This document shows, piece by piece, positions 1 through 9,272 of a DNA stretch of 64,000 nucleotides (position 1 is its first letter; each line of letters starts with the position of its first letter). Both the position numbers and the translations under genes were made by a program. The notes beneath the pieces were generated by a model that worked only from the letters and a program-made list of their open reading frames with translations, made no database searches and was not told the origin of the DNA. Origin of the DNA: Methylobacterium sp. BTF04. Its GTDB lineage: Bacteria > Pseudomonadota > Alphaproteobacteria > Rhizobiales > Beijerinckiaceae. The DNA is taken from contig NZ_JAAHTB010000010.1 in assembly GCF_010692745.1 (NCBI RefSeq), positions 1 to 64,000 of the forward strand, written 5' to 3'.

Positions 1-1
1 T

Positions 2-3000
2 TTACGCTACGCTCGCCACCCCAAATCCACCGCCCTCATGAATAAGACGGGCTAGGACATCACCGGGGTTGGAAGCGTGGACGAGGAGAGCCTTCGCTTG
101 CTCCGACCAAACCTGGGGTCCGCTCTCTTCAGTGCGGTGTGCAAACGTGACGAAGGAAGCTGCGAGTAGATAACGCCTCTCGCGGTTCTGATTGCACCAG
201 GCAATGAGCTTCTCGCACGAGATCACGTCCGCTGGGTTCGGCCGGTGATTATGCAGGTGATCGAACACATTGACACCCGCCTGGCACTCCCTTGCGTCTC
301 CCTCGAAAAGGGCGTCTAAAACGGCCGTTGGCTGAACGGCTAACAGGGCTTTCAGCAGGTCGTCGTTGTCGAATGAGTGGGTCTCGTGGGCTGCGACCGC
401 CCGCCTCAGCTGGCCCGTTATCTCCGTCGCGAGGGTCGCGGCTTCAGGCCCTGTTAGGCATGCTCGCACAACTCTTGCCAGATTGTGGTCGTCGCGCTGG
501 TTACCCCTCCTAAACTGGAGGCGCTGCAACAGCTCTTGACCGGCCTCTAAGAGTTCGGTCTCATGCTGCCTCTGTTCCAAACGGTCCGAGTATACACGCA
601 TGCACAGGATCTCCAGCGCTACGTCGAACCCATCGGGCTGTTGGGAGATGAGTTGGAGCAGATCTCTCAGATCGCTGCCTGCCAGTTGATCCGTCGTTCG
701 CCCAAGCGCCAGGTGTCGATACATCCCGACCGGCACCTGACCTGAGTTCAGAGCCCGCTTCAGTCGCTCGACGCTACGCGCATCAAGCTGCACCACCGAG
801 TGCAGCACCGGAACGAACGCAATCAAGGTGGGCTGGTCCAGAGCAGCGTCGAGGAGATCTTGCGCGAGATTCCTGTCTTGCTCCCAGAGTTCGGCAAGGT
901 AACCCCTAAGCACCTGAACGTTGCGCTGCTCCAGCGGGAGTTGCCCAAGGCTCTCCACGAGCCTTGACCAGGCGGCGCGCCTATCCTCAGACGCGCAGGC
1001 GAGCCCACGTCCGAATGCCCAGGCTCTATTCCCACCACGGAGAATGTCAGGCAGGAGATCTGCGAACACTGCTTCGTCGGCGGCGACAGCCACGCCAAGC
1101 TCGGTGGCGATCGCCTCAAGTCTCTCAAACTCGCTCGTGACGTCGTCTTCGAGTTCTATGTCCTCCAAGTCGATTCCGCCCGATGTACCGCCCAGGACCA
1201 CCGCTCGCACCCGTTCCGATAGGTTGGACGGTCTAAGCTCGGCTTCTAAAGCGGAAAGGCGGAAAGAACTTTCTAGGCTCAGCTGGTCCCTGTCGAAACG
1301 CATGATCTGGCGGCACGCGACCCAACCCTCTCGCCAGAACCTGTCTGCCGCGAAGCAGCGAGACAGGCGCTCCAAGTTGTCGAGCATGTACGCCGAAGTC
1401 CACAGCCCGCGAAAGTTTCGCGCAAGCAGACTGCCCAACTCAGGCTTGAGTACATCCTCAATGAACGCAATACGTTCGATCAGCACCAGCGCGGCACTGT
1501 ACCAACGACTTATGTCATCGTTGCTTCTGGGCTGGTAACCGTAGTCCCGCGACCGCCCCCCGAACTCGAAACGATGACCCGAGCTGAAATGCGTAGCCTC
1601 TAGAACCTCGTCGAGGGCCGCCAAGCCAAGCGAGCACTGCTTCGGCACGCCGGATATGAGCAGCCGTTCGATCACACCCAGCCGTTGTTCGATGGTAGCA
1701 TGCGTCCCTGACAAATAGATTGTGAAGAGCGAAACGAACGCGTCTGAAGCGTCTTTGGCATCTTGCTCGTCCGAGCTCTGCGTAGCTGCCAGCGCCAGCA
1801 GGGAGGCGCTTCGTTCGAATAGGGACGGGTCATAGGCCAGGGAGCGCAGCAACGACCTATGCTGCCTAAAAACGATAGTGGCCACCTGGGCATCGCTGTC
1901 GCTAGCTCGTTCAAGAGCCGCGAGCGCGGCGGCGGGCAACACTGGCGCGACGTTCTCGAACATTGCTCGCCTAAGGTCATTGAGAGCCGTCGCGTCACCC
2001 AGCAAGCCACCAGGCGCAAGCCATCGGTCGACTATGGCGACGGCGCGGGGATGCTCGTGCAGGAACGCAAGCCGTCGTGAAAAGGACCGAGCAAGCCGGT
2101 CCGTTCCACCTGTCACGAGTTGCTGATTGATAAGGTCGTACGGCGTTTCCTCAAGGGCGCGGGCGGCAAGCCGGTTCGCGATGGCGTGCGGCAGCACTGC
2201 GCGCCACACACTGCGTTGCTGAACGAGGTCCCGCCGGAGCAGCTCACTAACGTGCCGGTAGAGTTCCCGAGGAGCTTGGTCTGCGAGTACGGCCAAGCGC
2301 GGCAGCTCTGCCTCATCGCCTGCCAGCGCCTCGCCTTGGAAGGAATAAACGAGCGAGAATGCTTGGGCCGCGAGGAGCAGAGCGTCGTTGGAATCGTGCC
2401 TCTGGCGGAATAGACGCTGGAAGAGCTCGTCGTCCGAAAGGCCGGCGATAGTCTCAGAGCGCTCGACCGTTCCGGCGAGGGCGATCGCGATCCGGGCGTT
2501 ACCGCCAGACGCCTCGGCGATCGTGCGGGCATCGACCTCGGACATGTGCGAGAAGCGACGTCGGATCAGTTTTTCGATCAACTCGGGTGAAGACGTGTCG
2601 AGGCTGACGACCTTCGTCCCCTCCGGCTGGTCGTCGCGCACGTCATACTCGACCGTAAGAACGCTAACCGTGCTGATGGATGCTGCGCACAGGTCCGAGA
2701 GCCTGCGGTGGAGATCCGGTGGGCAGTTGTCGACTATTAAGATGGCGCGCGTGCGGTTAGCGATTAGGTCCGAGGCGAGGCCTGTCGGCTGTGGGTCGGG
2801 ATCATCGGACAGATTTGTGTAGACGGCAAGCGACGGCGGCAATGGGCGCGAGGCGATGCGCGCGTCGAAGAGAGCCTGGACGAGACGAGTCTTGCCTACA
2901 CCCGATAGTCCGACCAAGCGGGCTATCTTGCCAGGTTGGGCGAGCTCGTCGCGCAACTCGTCGATGGCGTCAGCGATGGGCTGTGCGGGCGCATCGTGCT

Positions 3001-3628
3001 GCCTACCAAGCTGGAGCCGCAGCTTATCGTCTAGCAGATACTCGGCCTCGACGCCCTCGGCCGCGCCGCCCCATGAACCGTATGGACGCCAGCCGACCAG
3101 CGCGCGACCCACCTTCTCCTTGACCCAGGTGATCAGACCTGGGTGCTGCCGCACCCATGTAGCTAGGCGCGTGCGGTCATAAAAGTCGATATGAAGCTGA
3201 GCGGCGGTAGCAACATCCGTCAGCGCTTCGTACAGCGCGTTCCGTCGGTTGCGCAGGGCAACGTCGGCCGTTGAGCCGTGTGAGCTAACGATGACGTAAG
3301 CGCCGGCCTCTTCAGCAAGCTCTTGGATGACGGGTCGGATCGCACCGTTCGGCCGCATCTCGCCCAGGATAGCCGCCCTCGCCATGTCTGGTGTCTTAAT
3401 CTGGAACCCCGTCGAGAATCTTGGGATATAGCCATCTATGGGGGTACCTACTGGCAGCGCGACACGTACGTCGAGACCACCGTCTGCGGCGGTCTGATTG
3501 CCGCCCCATGTCACCGCGGCAGTCGATAGTCCCCGGCTTGCAAGCTCGGCCTCACATAGGCGGCCAACAAGCTCCCGCAGATCGACGTCGTTGAGCAATG
3601 CAATTTCGTCAGGGCTAACGTCGAACAT
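2..3628 (-). CDS. Nuclease-STAND NTPase, putative anti-phage (Avs-like) protein
   Basis: A 1208-residue protein; the stop lies at the window edge, so the gene is complete. Residues 1-170 look like a PD-(D/E)XK (Mrr-like) nuclease: GGLDVRV with Asp53, then QIK at 76-78, the usual D...QxK spacing. A STAND-type P-loop ATPase follows: Walker A GLSGVGKT (240-247), Walker B AILIVDN (295-301) and a GGN sensor near 375. About 800 mostly helical C-terminal residues fit a ligand-sensing region. This effector-NTPase-sensor order is that of antiviral STAND proteins, which are known to cut DNA after sensing phage proteins. Assignment to a named Avs class is not possible by eye, and a role in plasmid restriction is an alternative. 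No partner gene is visible to its right. Confidence 0.75.
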   Translation of the reverse strand: MFDVSPDEIALLNDVDLRELVGRLCEAELASRGLSTAAVTWGGNQTAADGGLDVRVALPVGTPIDGYIPRFSTGFQIKTPDMARAAILGEMRPNGAIRPVIQELAEEAGAYVIVSSHGSTADVALRNRRNALYEALTDVATAAQLHIDFYDRTRLATWVRQHPGLITWVKEKVGRALVGWRPYGSWGGAAEGVEAEYLLDDKLRLQLGRQHDAPAQPIADAIDELRDELAQPGKIARLVGLSGVGKTRLVQALFDARIASRPLPPSLAVYTNLSDDPDPQPTGLASDLIANRTRAILIVDNCPPDLHRRLSDLCAASISTVSVLTVEYDVRDDQPEGTKVVSLDTSSPELIEKLIRRRFSHMSEVDARTIAEASGGNARIAIALAGTVERSETIAGLSDDELFQRLFRQRHDSNDALLLAAQAFSLVYSFQGEALAGDEAELPRLAVLADQAPRELYRHVSELLRRDLVQQRSVWRAVLPHAIANRLAARALEETPYDLINQQLVTGGTDRLARSFSRRLAFLHEHPRAVAIVDRWLAPGGLLGDATALNDLRRAMFENVAPVLPAAALAALERASDSDAQVATIVFRQHRSLLRSLAYDPSLFERSASLLALAATQSSDEQDAKDASDAFVSLFTIYLSGTHATIEQRLGVIERLLISGVPKQCSLGLAALDEVLEATHFSSGHRFEFGGRSRDYGYQPRSNDDISRWYSAALVLIERIAFIEDVLKPELGSLLARNFRGLWTSAYMLDNLERLSRCFAADRFWREGWVACRQIMRFDRDQLSLESSFRLSALEAELRPSNLSERVRAVVLGGTSGGIDLEDIELEDDVTSEFERLEAIATELGVAVAADEAVFADLLPDILRGGNRAWAFGRGLACASEDRRAAWSRLVESLGQLPLEQRNVQVLRGYLAELWEQDRNLAQDLLDAALDQPTLIAFVPVLHSVVQLDARSVERLKRALNSGQVPVGMYRHLALGRTTDQLAGSDLRDLLQLISQQPDGFDVALEILCMRVYSDRLEQRQHETELLEAGQELLQRLQFRRGNQRDDHNLARVVRACLTGPEAATLATEITGQLRRAVAAHETHSFDNDDLLKALLAVQPTAVLDALFEGDARECQAGVNVFDHLHNHRPNPADVISCEKLIAWCNQNRERRYLLAASFVTFAHRTEESGPQVWSEQAKALLVHASNPGDVLARLIHEGGGFGVASVA

Positions 3629-3706
3629 TGCTCGTAGCGTACTCGTGTGGTGGTGGGCGCTCTGGTGATCTCATTGTACCAGATGCAATCTTTATTTTCG
3701 GCCTAC

Positions 3707-3733
3707 AAGCGGAAGTTTTGAATTTCCGCTTTT
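3707..3733. terminator. Hairpin with T-run behind the STAND gene start
   Basis: AAGCGGAA (3707-3714) pairs with TTCCGCTT (3724-3731) around a 9-nt loop, and a short T-run follows on the plus strand. It may insulate the STAND promoter from upstream transcription. Function is inferred from structure only. Confidence 0.3.
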
Positions 3734-3826
3734 GAGGGCTCAGCAGCGTAGGTCGAGCGAATATGGATTAGAGCGTGAGGTATCGTCCGAGCGCTGCAGA
3801 CGCAGCGCCGAGACAATCAGCTTTGT

Positions 3827-4132
3827 GTGGCCCAACCGCTCAATTTTTCATCAGCTCATTCAACGATCGCAATTGGCGAAAATCAACTAGTCCGGAGGAG
3901 GGGTAAATACGCCCCCCCGACATGTGGGCTCTGCAACGCGCAGAAATCTCCACGGACGAAATATTCGAATAAAATTACTAAGATATTTTATTGGATTCAA
4001 TTCTTTATAAACATCACTTCTGGAAAATTATTAATTTTAATTGCCGGGCTTGCGACCGTCTTATTCTATAACTGGAAATTAAAACAGCGGATGTTTAATT
4101 TTACCTCAAAGCGCGCAAATCTAGGCTAGAAG
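3827..4132 (+). CDS. Doubtful small membrane protein ORF
   Basis: An open frame of about 100 codons beginning with GTG. Its last 55 residues are Lys/Ile/Phe-rich with one plausible membrane helix (SGKLLILIAGLATVLFYNW) followed by a basic tail. It coincides with the AT-rich patch, so its composition differs sharply from the neighbouring genes. No family is recognised and no clear Shine-Dalgarno is seen. It could be chance coding in foreign AT-rich DNA. Confidence 0.2.
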
Positions 4133-4420
4133 CTATAGTGTGTTAGGCGCCCGGAAGTGAATATGCTGATTTAAACCCGACTTGATCATACAGGTCTACA
4201 GACGCAATACCTGGAAGCGGGCGGTTTTTGGCATGAGATTTCCTGGGCGGATTCGGCGATCGGCCGGACGGCGATGGTCAGCCTTGACCCGACCTCGGCA
4301 TTATCGACAACGAGTCCGCGCGGGTTGATGAAACCAATACATATGCGACGGAGCATGGCAGAATTTCCCACGGTTGAAGTGGCGATCGCTGCTTGACTGG
4401 GGACCGGAGTGCATACCGCG

Positions 4421-5590
4421 ATGGAAGACCGCTTTGAAATTGCTGTCATTGGCCTTGGCGCCATGGGGAGTGCGGCCCTCTATCAACTGAGATTGCAGGG
4501 CGCGGGGGTGGTCGGCCTCGATCGCTTCTCTCCGCCGCATACCCTCGGGTCGAGCCACGGCGAAAGCCGCATTACCCGACAAGCTGTCGGCGAGGGTCGC
4601 GACTACGTTCCCTTCGTCCTGGCCTCGCACCGGATCTGGAGAACCCTGGAGGCGGAGACCGGGGAGACACTGCTGACCGCCTGCGGTGCCTTGGTGATGG
4701 GGCCGGGCAGCGGCGTCTCCTCCCATCACGGCAAGTCGGATTTCGTCGGGCGTTCAATCGACGCCGCGCAGGCCTTCTCAATCCCACACGAGGTCCTTGA
4801 TGGGTGCGAGGTCGCACGCCGGTTCCCGCAATTCCTAAATCTCAGCGGCGACGAGAAGGCCTATTACGAGCCGGGTGGTGGCTACGTGCGCCCCGAGCGC
4901 TGCATCGCCGCCCAGCTGCATCGGGCCAGCGAACTCGGCGCCGTGATCCGCACCGGGACAACGGTGCTGTCGATCCTGCAGGAGCCGGGTGGAGTCTGCA
5001 TCGAGACCGATCGCGGCGTCGTTCTGGCCGATAAGGTGGTGGTCTCGGCCGGGGCCTGGACCGCGCCCCTTCTCGGCGCGCCCTTCACGGACCTGCTCAC
5101 AGTCAATCGACAGCTCCTGCACTGGTACGCCCTGGACGATGCCTCGGCTTACGGCCCCGACGCGCCAGTCTTCATCTGGATGCACGGTGCCGGTGACACG
5201 GACTACCTCTACGGCTTCCCGCCCCAGCCGGGCGAGGCCCAGGTCAAGGTCGCCACCGAGCAGTACGAGACCTCCACGCGGGCCGAGGCACTCGACCGCG
5301 ACGTAAGCCCAAAGGAGTCCGCAGCGATGTACAGGCACCACGTAGCGGGCCGGCTCGCTGGCGCGACAACGCGGGTGACCCAGTCCGCCGCGTGCCTCTA
5401 CACCATGACCCCTGACCGCGGCTTCATCATCGACCGCCACCCGCGAATGGACCGGGTCCTCGTCGTCTCGGCCTGCTCCGGACACGGCTTCAAGCACTCG
5501 GCCGGGATCGGCGAGGCTGTGGCAAACGAGATGGCGCAGGCCAGCGGACGCATCGATCTCGCTCCGTACTCAATCGAACGGTTCGGCTGA
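4421..5590 (+). CDS. solA: FAD-dependent amine oxidase, monomeric sarcosine/N-methyltryptophan oxidase type
   Basis: Flavoprotein of the DAO family that oxidises N-methyl amino acids to the amino acid, formaldehyde and H2O2. The dinucleotide-binding GLGAMGSA motif is near the N-terminus, followed by the family-typical SSHGESRITR stretch. CSGHGFKHSAGIGE near the C-terminus matches the part of SolA/MSOX proteins that carries the covalent-flavin Cys. I chose ATG 4421 because GGAG at 4406-4409 sits 11 nt upstream; a GTG at 4409 is possible. The amino-acid importer just downstream suggests uptake and oxidation of an N-methylated or imino acid. In a methylotroph-like host the formaldehyde released would be usable. 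Exact substrate unknown. Confidence 0.8.
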   Translation: MEDRFEIAVIGLGAMGSAALYQLRLQGAGVVGLDRFSPPHTLGSSHGESRITRQAVGEGRDYVPFVLASHRIWRTLEAETGETLLTACGALVMGPGSGVSSHHGKSDFVGRSIDAAQAFSIPHEVLDGCEVARRFPQFLNLSGDEKAYYEPGGGYVRPERCIAAQLHRASELGAVIRTGTTVLSILQEPGGVCIETDRGVVLADKVVVSAGAWTAPLLGAPFTDLLTVNRQLLHWYALDDASAYGPDAPVFIWMHGAGDTDYLYGFPPQPGEAQVKVATEQYETSTRAEALDRDVSPKESAAMYRHHVAGRLAGATTRVTQSAACLYTMTPDRGFIIDRHPRMDRVLVVSACSGHGFKHSAGIGEAVANEMAQASGRIDLAPYSIERFG

Positions 5591-5721
5591 TCCGCACAGC
5601 GATGGCCTGCCGATTGCTTGACCCATTTGGATTTTACAAGGCAATCTCTCAAAAGAGCGATCATCGGCCTCCCTGTTTCGCTTTTGGTCGATCCGGATTT
5701 GCCAAGCAAAGGTGTCGTTTT

Positions 5722-6552
5722 ATGCGTAAGCCGACTATGACGTTTCTCGGCTCCGGCCTACTCGCGGCGGCCGCATTAATCACATCCTCCTTAGCGATAG
5801 CTGCGGACGGGATTGAAGGGATTAAGCAGCGCGGGACGCTCATCGTCGGCGTGAAGGCAGATTACCGCCCCTTCGGCTTCCGCGATCCGAGCGGAGCAAT
5901 CATCGGGTTGGAGCCAGATCTCGCCGCCGACGTCGCTAAGCGCCTCGGGGTGAAGCTCGAGCTCGTACCGGTTGTCTCCTCCAACCGGATAGAGTTCTTG
6001 CAGCAAGGCAAAGTCGACCTCCTCATCGCAACGCTCTCGGACAAGCCGGAGCGCCGCCGCGTAGTGCAGGCGATCGACCCGCAATACTACTCCGACTTCG
6101 TCAACGTGATGCTCCCCAAGAAGGCGGGCATTACCGATTGGGCTCAGCTCAAGGGCAAGCCTCTCTGCGCTACCTCCGGCGCCTGGTACAATAAGGAAGT
6201 GGCACGCACTTACGGTGCCGAGATCGTTGCTTTCGACGGCTCCGAGAAGCCACTCTTCGCGCTTAAGCAGGGCAACTGCATCGGCTACGTCTACGACCAG
6301 AGTATGCTGCAAGGTAAGCTCCTCGACGCCGACTGGAAGGCGGACTACGCCCTGCCGCTGAAGGGTGTCCTCGATGCTCCCTGGATGATGGCGGTCGCGC
6401 TCGGTAACGGCTCGCTTCAGACGATGCTGGAAACCACGACTAAGGATTGGATGAAATCCGGCTTCATTGTCGAGGAGGAGAAAAAGTGGGGCATCGAGCC
6501 GACGGAGTACTCGAAGGCGATGCACGAAAAATACAAGAACGCGACCAACTGA
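5722..6552 (+). CDS. Polar amino-acid ABC transporter, periplasmic binding protein
   Basis: 276-residue secreted solute-binding protein of the family-3 (PBPb) type. A signal peptide (MRKPTMTFLGSGLLAAAALI, cleavage near AIAADG) precedes GTLIVGVKADYRPFGF and the ligand-binding fold. The start at 5722 is supported by AAAGGTG about 8 nt upstream and by the signal peptide; the frame is open further upstream but without signal features. It is the first gene of the importer (two permeases and an ATPase follow within 50 nt gaps). With the oxidase upstream it probably captures the oxidase substrate. Confidence 0.85.
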   Translation: MRKPTMTFLGSGLLAAAALITSSLAIAADGIEGIKQRGTLIVGVKADYRPFGFRDPSGAIIGLEPDLAADVAKRLGVKLELVPVVSSNRIEFLQQGKVDLLIATLSDKPERRRVVQAIDPQYYSDFVNVMLPKKAGITDWAQLKGKPLCATSGAWYNKEVARTYGAEIVAFDGSEKPLFALKQGNCIGYVYDQSMLQGKLLDADWKADYALPLKGVLDAPWMMAVALGNGSLQTMLETTTKDWMKSGFIVEEEKKWGIEPTEYSKAMHEKYKNATN

Positions 6553-6592
6553 GACGCGCCAGGTCAATCGACTGGCCGTCTTGAGGAACACG

Positions 6593-7339
6593 ATGGACGC
6601 CGTACCGAACTGGTTCCGGACCCTCTACGAAACTACGGGTTTCAACTTCACGGTCTTCTACGACCCCTACGACTGGAACCGCTACGTCAACGGTCTGAAG
6701 ATAACCCTGCTGCTCGCGGTGACGACGATCCTAGCTAGCCTCGTCATCGGCGCAGTGGGGGCACTCCTTCAGGGCGGCCAGTCGCGGCTCCTACGTAGCC
6801 TCGTCAACGGTTTTGTTGTCGTGTTCCGCAACACGCCGCCGCTGGTGCAGATCTTCTTTTTCTACTTTGGGCTCGGCACTCTACTGCCGGCCACCGAGAC
6901 CGCCGACGGCTTGCGCGTGCCGATCCTCGATAATGTGCAGTGGGCCATCGTCTCGCTGTCGCTATTCGCCGGAGCTTTCAACGTCGAGATTTTTCGCTCT
7001 GGCATCGAGGCAGTGCCGCGGACCACCATCGAGGCGGCCGAGGCCCTCGGCTATACCCGTCTTAAGGCCTACGTCTACGTCGTGCTGCCGCTCGCGCTCC
7101 GCGTCTGTCTGCCGGCCCTCAACAACAATCTCATCAACCTTCTGAAGACCACCACCCTGGCTTATGCCATCGCGGTGCCCGAGACATTGTATGCGGTAAA
7201 ACAGATATGGTCGGAATCGCAGAATGTGCTCGAGATGATGATCGTTCTGCTGGCGACCTATGCGGTTCTCGTCGGCGTCCTCGTCTGGATCATGCACCGC
7301 TGGGAGCGGGTCCTGCGGATCCCGGGCTACAGCCGATGA
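6593..7339 (+). CDS. Amino-acid ABC transporter permease 1 (HisMQ/GltJK type)
   Basis: About 248 residues with several membrane helices. The EAA-type coupling loop EAAEALGYTRLKAYVYVVLPLA marks it as a polar amino-acid permease. The ATG at 6593 is preceded by GAGG at 6583-6586. The longer open frame that overlaps the binding-protein gene is unlikely to be used. It probably pairs with the next permease as a heterodimer, since its stop overlaps that start by four bases. Confidence 0.85.
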   Translation: MDAVPNWFRTLYETTGFNFTVFYDPYDWNRYVNGLKITLLLAVTTILASLVIGAVGALLQGGQSRLLRSLVNGFVVVFRNTPPLVQIFFFYFGLGTLLPATETADGLRVPILDNVQWAIVSLSLFAGAFNVEIFRSGIEAVPRTTIEAAEALGYTRLKAYVYVVLPLALRVCLPALNNNLINLLKTTTLAYAIAVPETLYAVKQIWSESQNVLEMMIVLLATYAVLVGVLVWIMHRWERVLRIPGYSR

Positions 7340-8187
7340 GGGAGCCACCGCCGACGTCGTGCGACCTGCCGGTCCTGCTGCCGTTCCGGGTCTCGCGCAC
7401 ACGGACCCGTTTCGCCCTTCACCCGGCGCAGGCTTGGCTACTTGGGGCATGGATCGCCGGCCTTATCCTTGTGGTGCCGGCCTTCGCGCAGGGCTCAGAT
7501 GCCGTGCGGTCGCCGTTCCAAGTCGTCCTGCGCTGGGCGCCGCTTCTGCTGACGGGCTTTTCCTTTAACGTCGCAATCTCGCTCGTCGCGATGCTCCTCG
7601 GCACGGGGGCGGGCGTCGGGCTGGGTCTCGGTTTGCTCAGCGAAGTGCCAGTCCTGCGCCGCGTCGCCTGGGGCGTGACGCAGTTCTTTCGCAATGTCCC
7701 CTGGCTGGTGCTGCTGTTCTTCGTAATGTTCCTCGTGCCATTCCAGATCACGGTGTTTGGCCTGCGCGTGCCGCTACCTGACTGGGTCAAAGCGACGATT
7801 GGGTTCGCGCTGCCAGTGATGGCCAACGTTGCCGAGATCGTGCGCGGGGCCGTGAGCTCGGTGCCGGCCACCCAGTGGGAGGCGGCCGAATCCCTGGCCT
7901 TCACCCGGCGGCAGACGCTGTTCCGCATCATCCTGCCCCAGTGCCTCAAGCGAATGCTGCCGCCTTGGATGAATGTCTACGCCCTGATAGCCATGGCCAC
8001 CGTGCAGGCCTCCATCGTCGGCGTCACAGAGATGCTGACGTTGACGGCGCAGGTCCATGCGGCGGAAGGAGGCCGACCGGAGCTGTTCGCCCCCCTCTAC
8101 GGCTTCGCCCTGCTATGCTTCTTCCTCTACTGCTACCCGATCGACCGGCTGACTGCGCGCCTGGAGCGGCGCTTCGAGACGGCTTGA
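7336..8187 (+). CDS. Amino-acid ABC transporter permease 2
   Basis: 283-residue inner-membrane permease starting in an ATGA overlap with permease 1, which implies translational coupling. It has about five hydrophobic segments and the coupling loop EAAESLAFTRRQTLFRIILPQ. A hydrophilic N-terminal segment of about 30 residues precedes the first helix. Together with the adjacent permease, the binding protein upstream and the ATPase downstream it completes a type I importer. Confidence 0.85.
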   Translation: MREPPPTSCDLPVLLPFRVSRTRTRFALHPAQAWLLGAWIAGLILVVPAFAQGSDAVRSPFQVVLRWAPLLLTGFSFNVAISLVAMLLGTGAGVGLGLGLLSEVPVLRRVAWGVTQFFRNVPWLVLLFFVMFLVPFQITVFGLRVPLPDWVKATIGFALPVMANVAEIVRGAVSSVPATQWEAAESLAFTRRQTLFRIILPQCLKRMLPPWMNVYALIAMATVQASIVGVTEMLTLTAQVHAAEGGRPELFAPLYGFALLCFFLYCYPIDRLTARLERRFETA

Positions 8188-8215
8188 GGCTCGCGTTTCT
8201 GATGGTGTGTTTTTG

Positions 8216-8968
8216 ATGGTGAGTTTCTCGTCCTCCGGCCCACCAATCGTGCAGCTCCTCGACGTGCGCAAGTCCTTCGGCGAGGCGGAGGTTCTCCAGG
8301 GGATCAGCTTCGATGTGCGCCGAGGCGAGGTCGTCTGCATCATTGGCCCGTCAGGCTCGGGCAAGTCTACGCTGATCCGCTGCATCAACGCTCTCGTTCC
8401 GGTCACTTCCGGTACTATCAGAGTCGACGGAATCGAGGTGGGCGACCCGAGGCTCGATAAGCTGGCCCTGCGGCGCAAGGTCGGCATGGTGTTCCAGCAG
8501 TACAATCTGTTCCCGCACAAGACAGCACTCCAGAACGTCATGATGGCGCCGATCCACGTGCTGGGTCAGGACAAACGCGAAGTCGAGGTCCGGGCGCGGG
8601 CGCTCCTTGCCAAGGTCCGGCTCGCCGGCAAGGAGGCGGCCTATCCCGGCGAAATGTCGGGCGGGCAGCAGCAGCGGGTCGCTATCGCCCGCTCGCTCGC
8701 GATGCGACCGGACGTGATGCTGTTCGACGAGGTCACGGCGGCCCTCGATCCAGAGACGGTCAAGGAAGTGCTCGTTACGATCCGGGAACTTGCCGAGGAG
8801 GGCATGACCTGCCTCCTCGTCACACACGAGATGAACTTCGCCCGCGAGGTCGCCGACCACGTCTACTTCACCGATCGCGGCGTTATCGTCGAGCACGGGC
8901 CGCCCAAGACCTTATTCTCGTCCGCCATCGATCCGCGCACACGGCAATTCCTATCTCAAGTTCTTTAG
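8216..8968 (+). CDS. Amino-acid ABC transporter ATP-binding protein (GlnQ/HisP type)
   Basis: About 250 residues with all ABC motifs: Walker A GPSGSGKST, the Q-loop in VGMVFQQYNLFPH, signature SGGQQQR, Walker B VMLFDEVTAALDP and the switch His in VTHEMNFA. These closely match polar amino-acid importers. The ATG at 8216 is used here; an in-frame GTG lies at 8207. It is the last gene of the oxidase-importer set and lies 260 bases before the tRNA fragment that may mark the island end. Confidence 0.9.
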   Translation: MVSFSSSGPPIVQLLDVRKSFGEAEVLQGISFDVRRGEVVCIIGPSGSGKSTLIRCINALVPVTSGTIRVDGIEVGDPRLDKLALRRKVGMVFQQYNLFPHKTALQNVMMAPIHVLGQDKREVEVRARALLAKVRLAGKEAAYPGEMSGGQQQRVAIARSLAMRPDVMLFDEVTAALDPETVKEVLVTIRELAEEGMTCLLVTHEMNFAREVADHVYFTDRGVIVEHGPPKTLFSSAIDPRTRQFLSQVL

Positions 8969-9224
8969 GAGCCCAGCAAAACGTCGTCAGACAGGCTGCG
9001 GGTATCGTCGCTTTGATCGTTGCGTAGCGCGAGAGGATTTTTCCCGCGGTTACAGTTGGGGTTACAGTCATGCGGCGGCATTCCGCTTCATGTAAGTTGA
9101 CGCTTGATCGCGCAATTCCACATCGCGCACGTTCAACGCCTCAAGCTTGTGAGATTGCGATTTCATCGAATTGCGTAATGCGGTTTGCACTCGGATCGAT
9201 TGCGGAGACACTCGGATTTGGCCT
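8969..9224. other. Junction region left of the tRNA fragment
   Basis: No confident gene. The minus strand has two short overlapping peptides that I cannot assign. The segment contains a GTTACAG direct repeat (about 9049 and 9061). As the putative element end it could hold recombinase arm-binding sites, but that is inference. Confidence 0.3.
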
Positions 9225-9269
9225 CTTCTAAGCGGCAGGTCGTTGGTTCGAGCCCAACCGGGGTCGCCA
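9225..9269 (+). other. tRNA-Arg(TCT)-like 3' fragment, putative att site
   Basis: The 45 bases read as a tRNA from position 32 onward: loop CTTCTAA (anticodon TCT), 3' anticodon strand GCGGC, variable AGGTC, a perfect T-arm (GTTGG / CCAAC around TTCGAGC), 3' acceptor strand and CCA. The bases to the left do not pair with the anticodon stem and no D-arm or 5' acceptor exists, so this is not a gene. A fragment that starts at the anticodon loop and ends in CCA is what an integrase leaves at the distal end of an element inserted in a tRNA gene. By this logic the element extends leftward. Confidence 0.65.
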
Positions 9270-9272
9270 GCC

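Larger units (their letters stand above)
3629..4420. other. Accessory intergenic gap with AT-rich core
   Basis: Almost 800 bases between the STAND gene and the oxidase. Positions about 3960-4125 are strikingly AT-rich against the GC-rich surroundings. The stretch holds the hairpin at 3707-3733 and one doubtful small ORF. Nothing else is recognisable. It should contain the promoters of both flanking genes, which point away from each other. Confidence 0.5.

Noticed and set aside
9225-9269. Functional tRNA gene
   Set aside because: The D-arm, 5' acceptor strand and 5' anticodon strand are absent, so only a 3' fragment is present.
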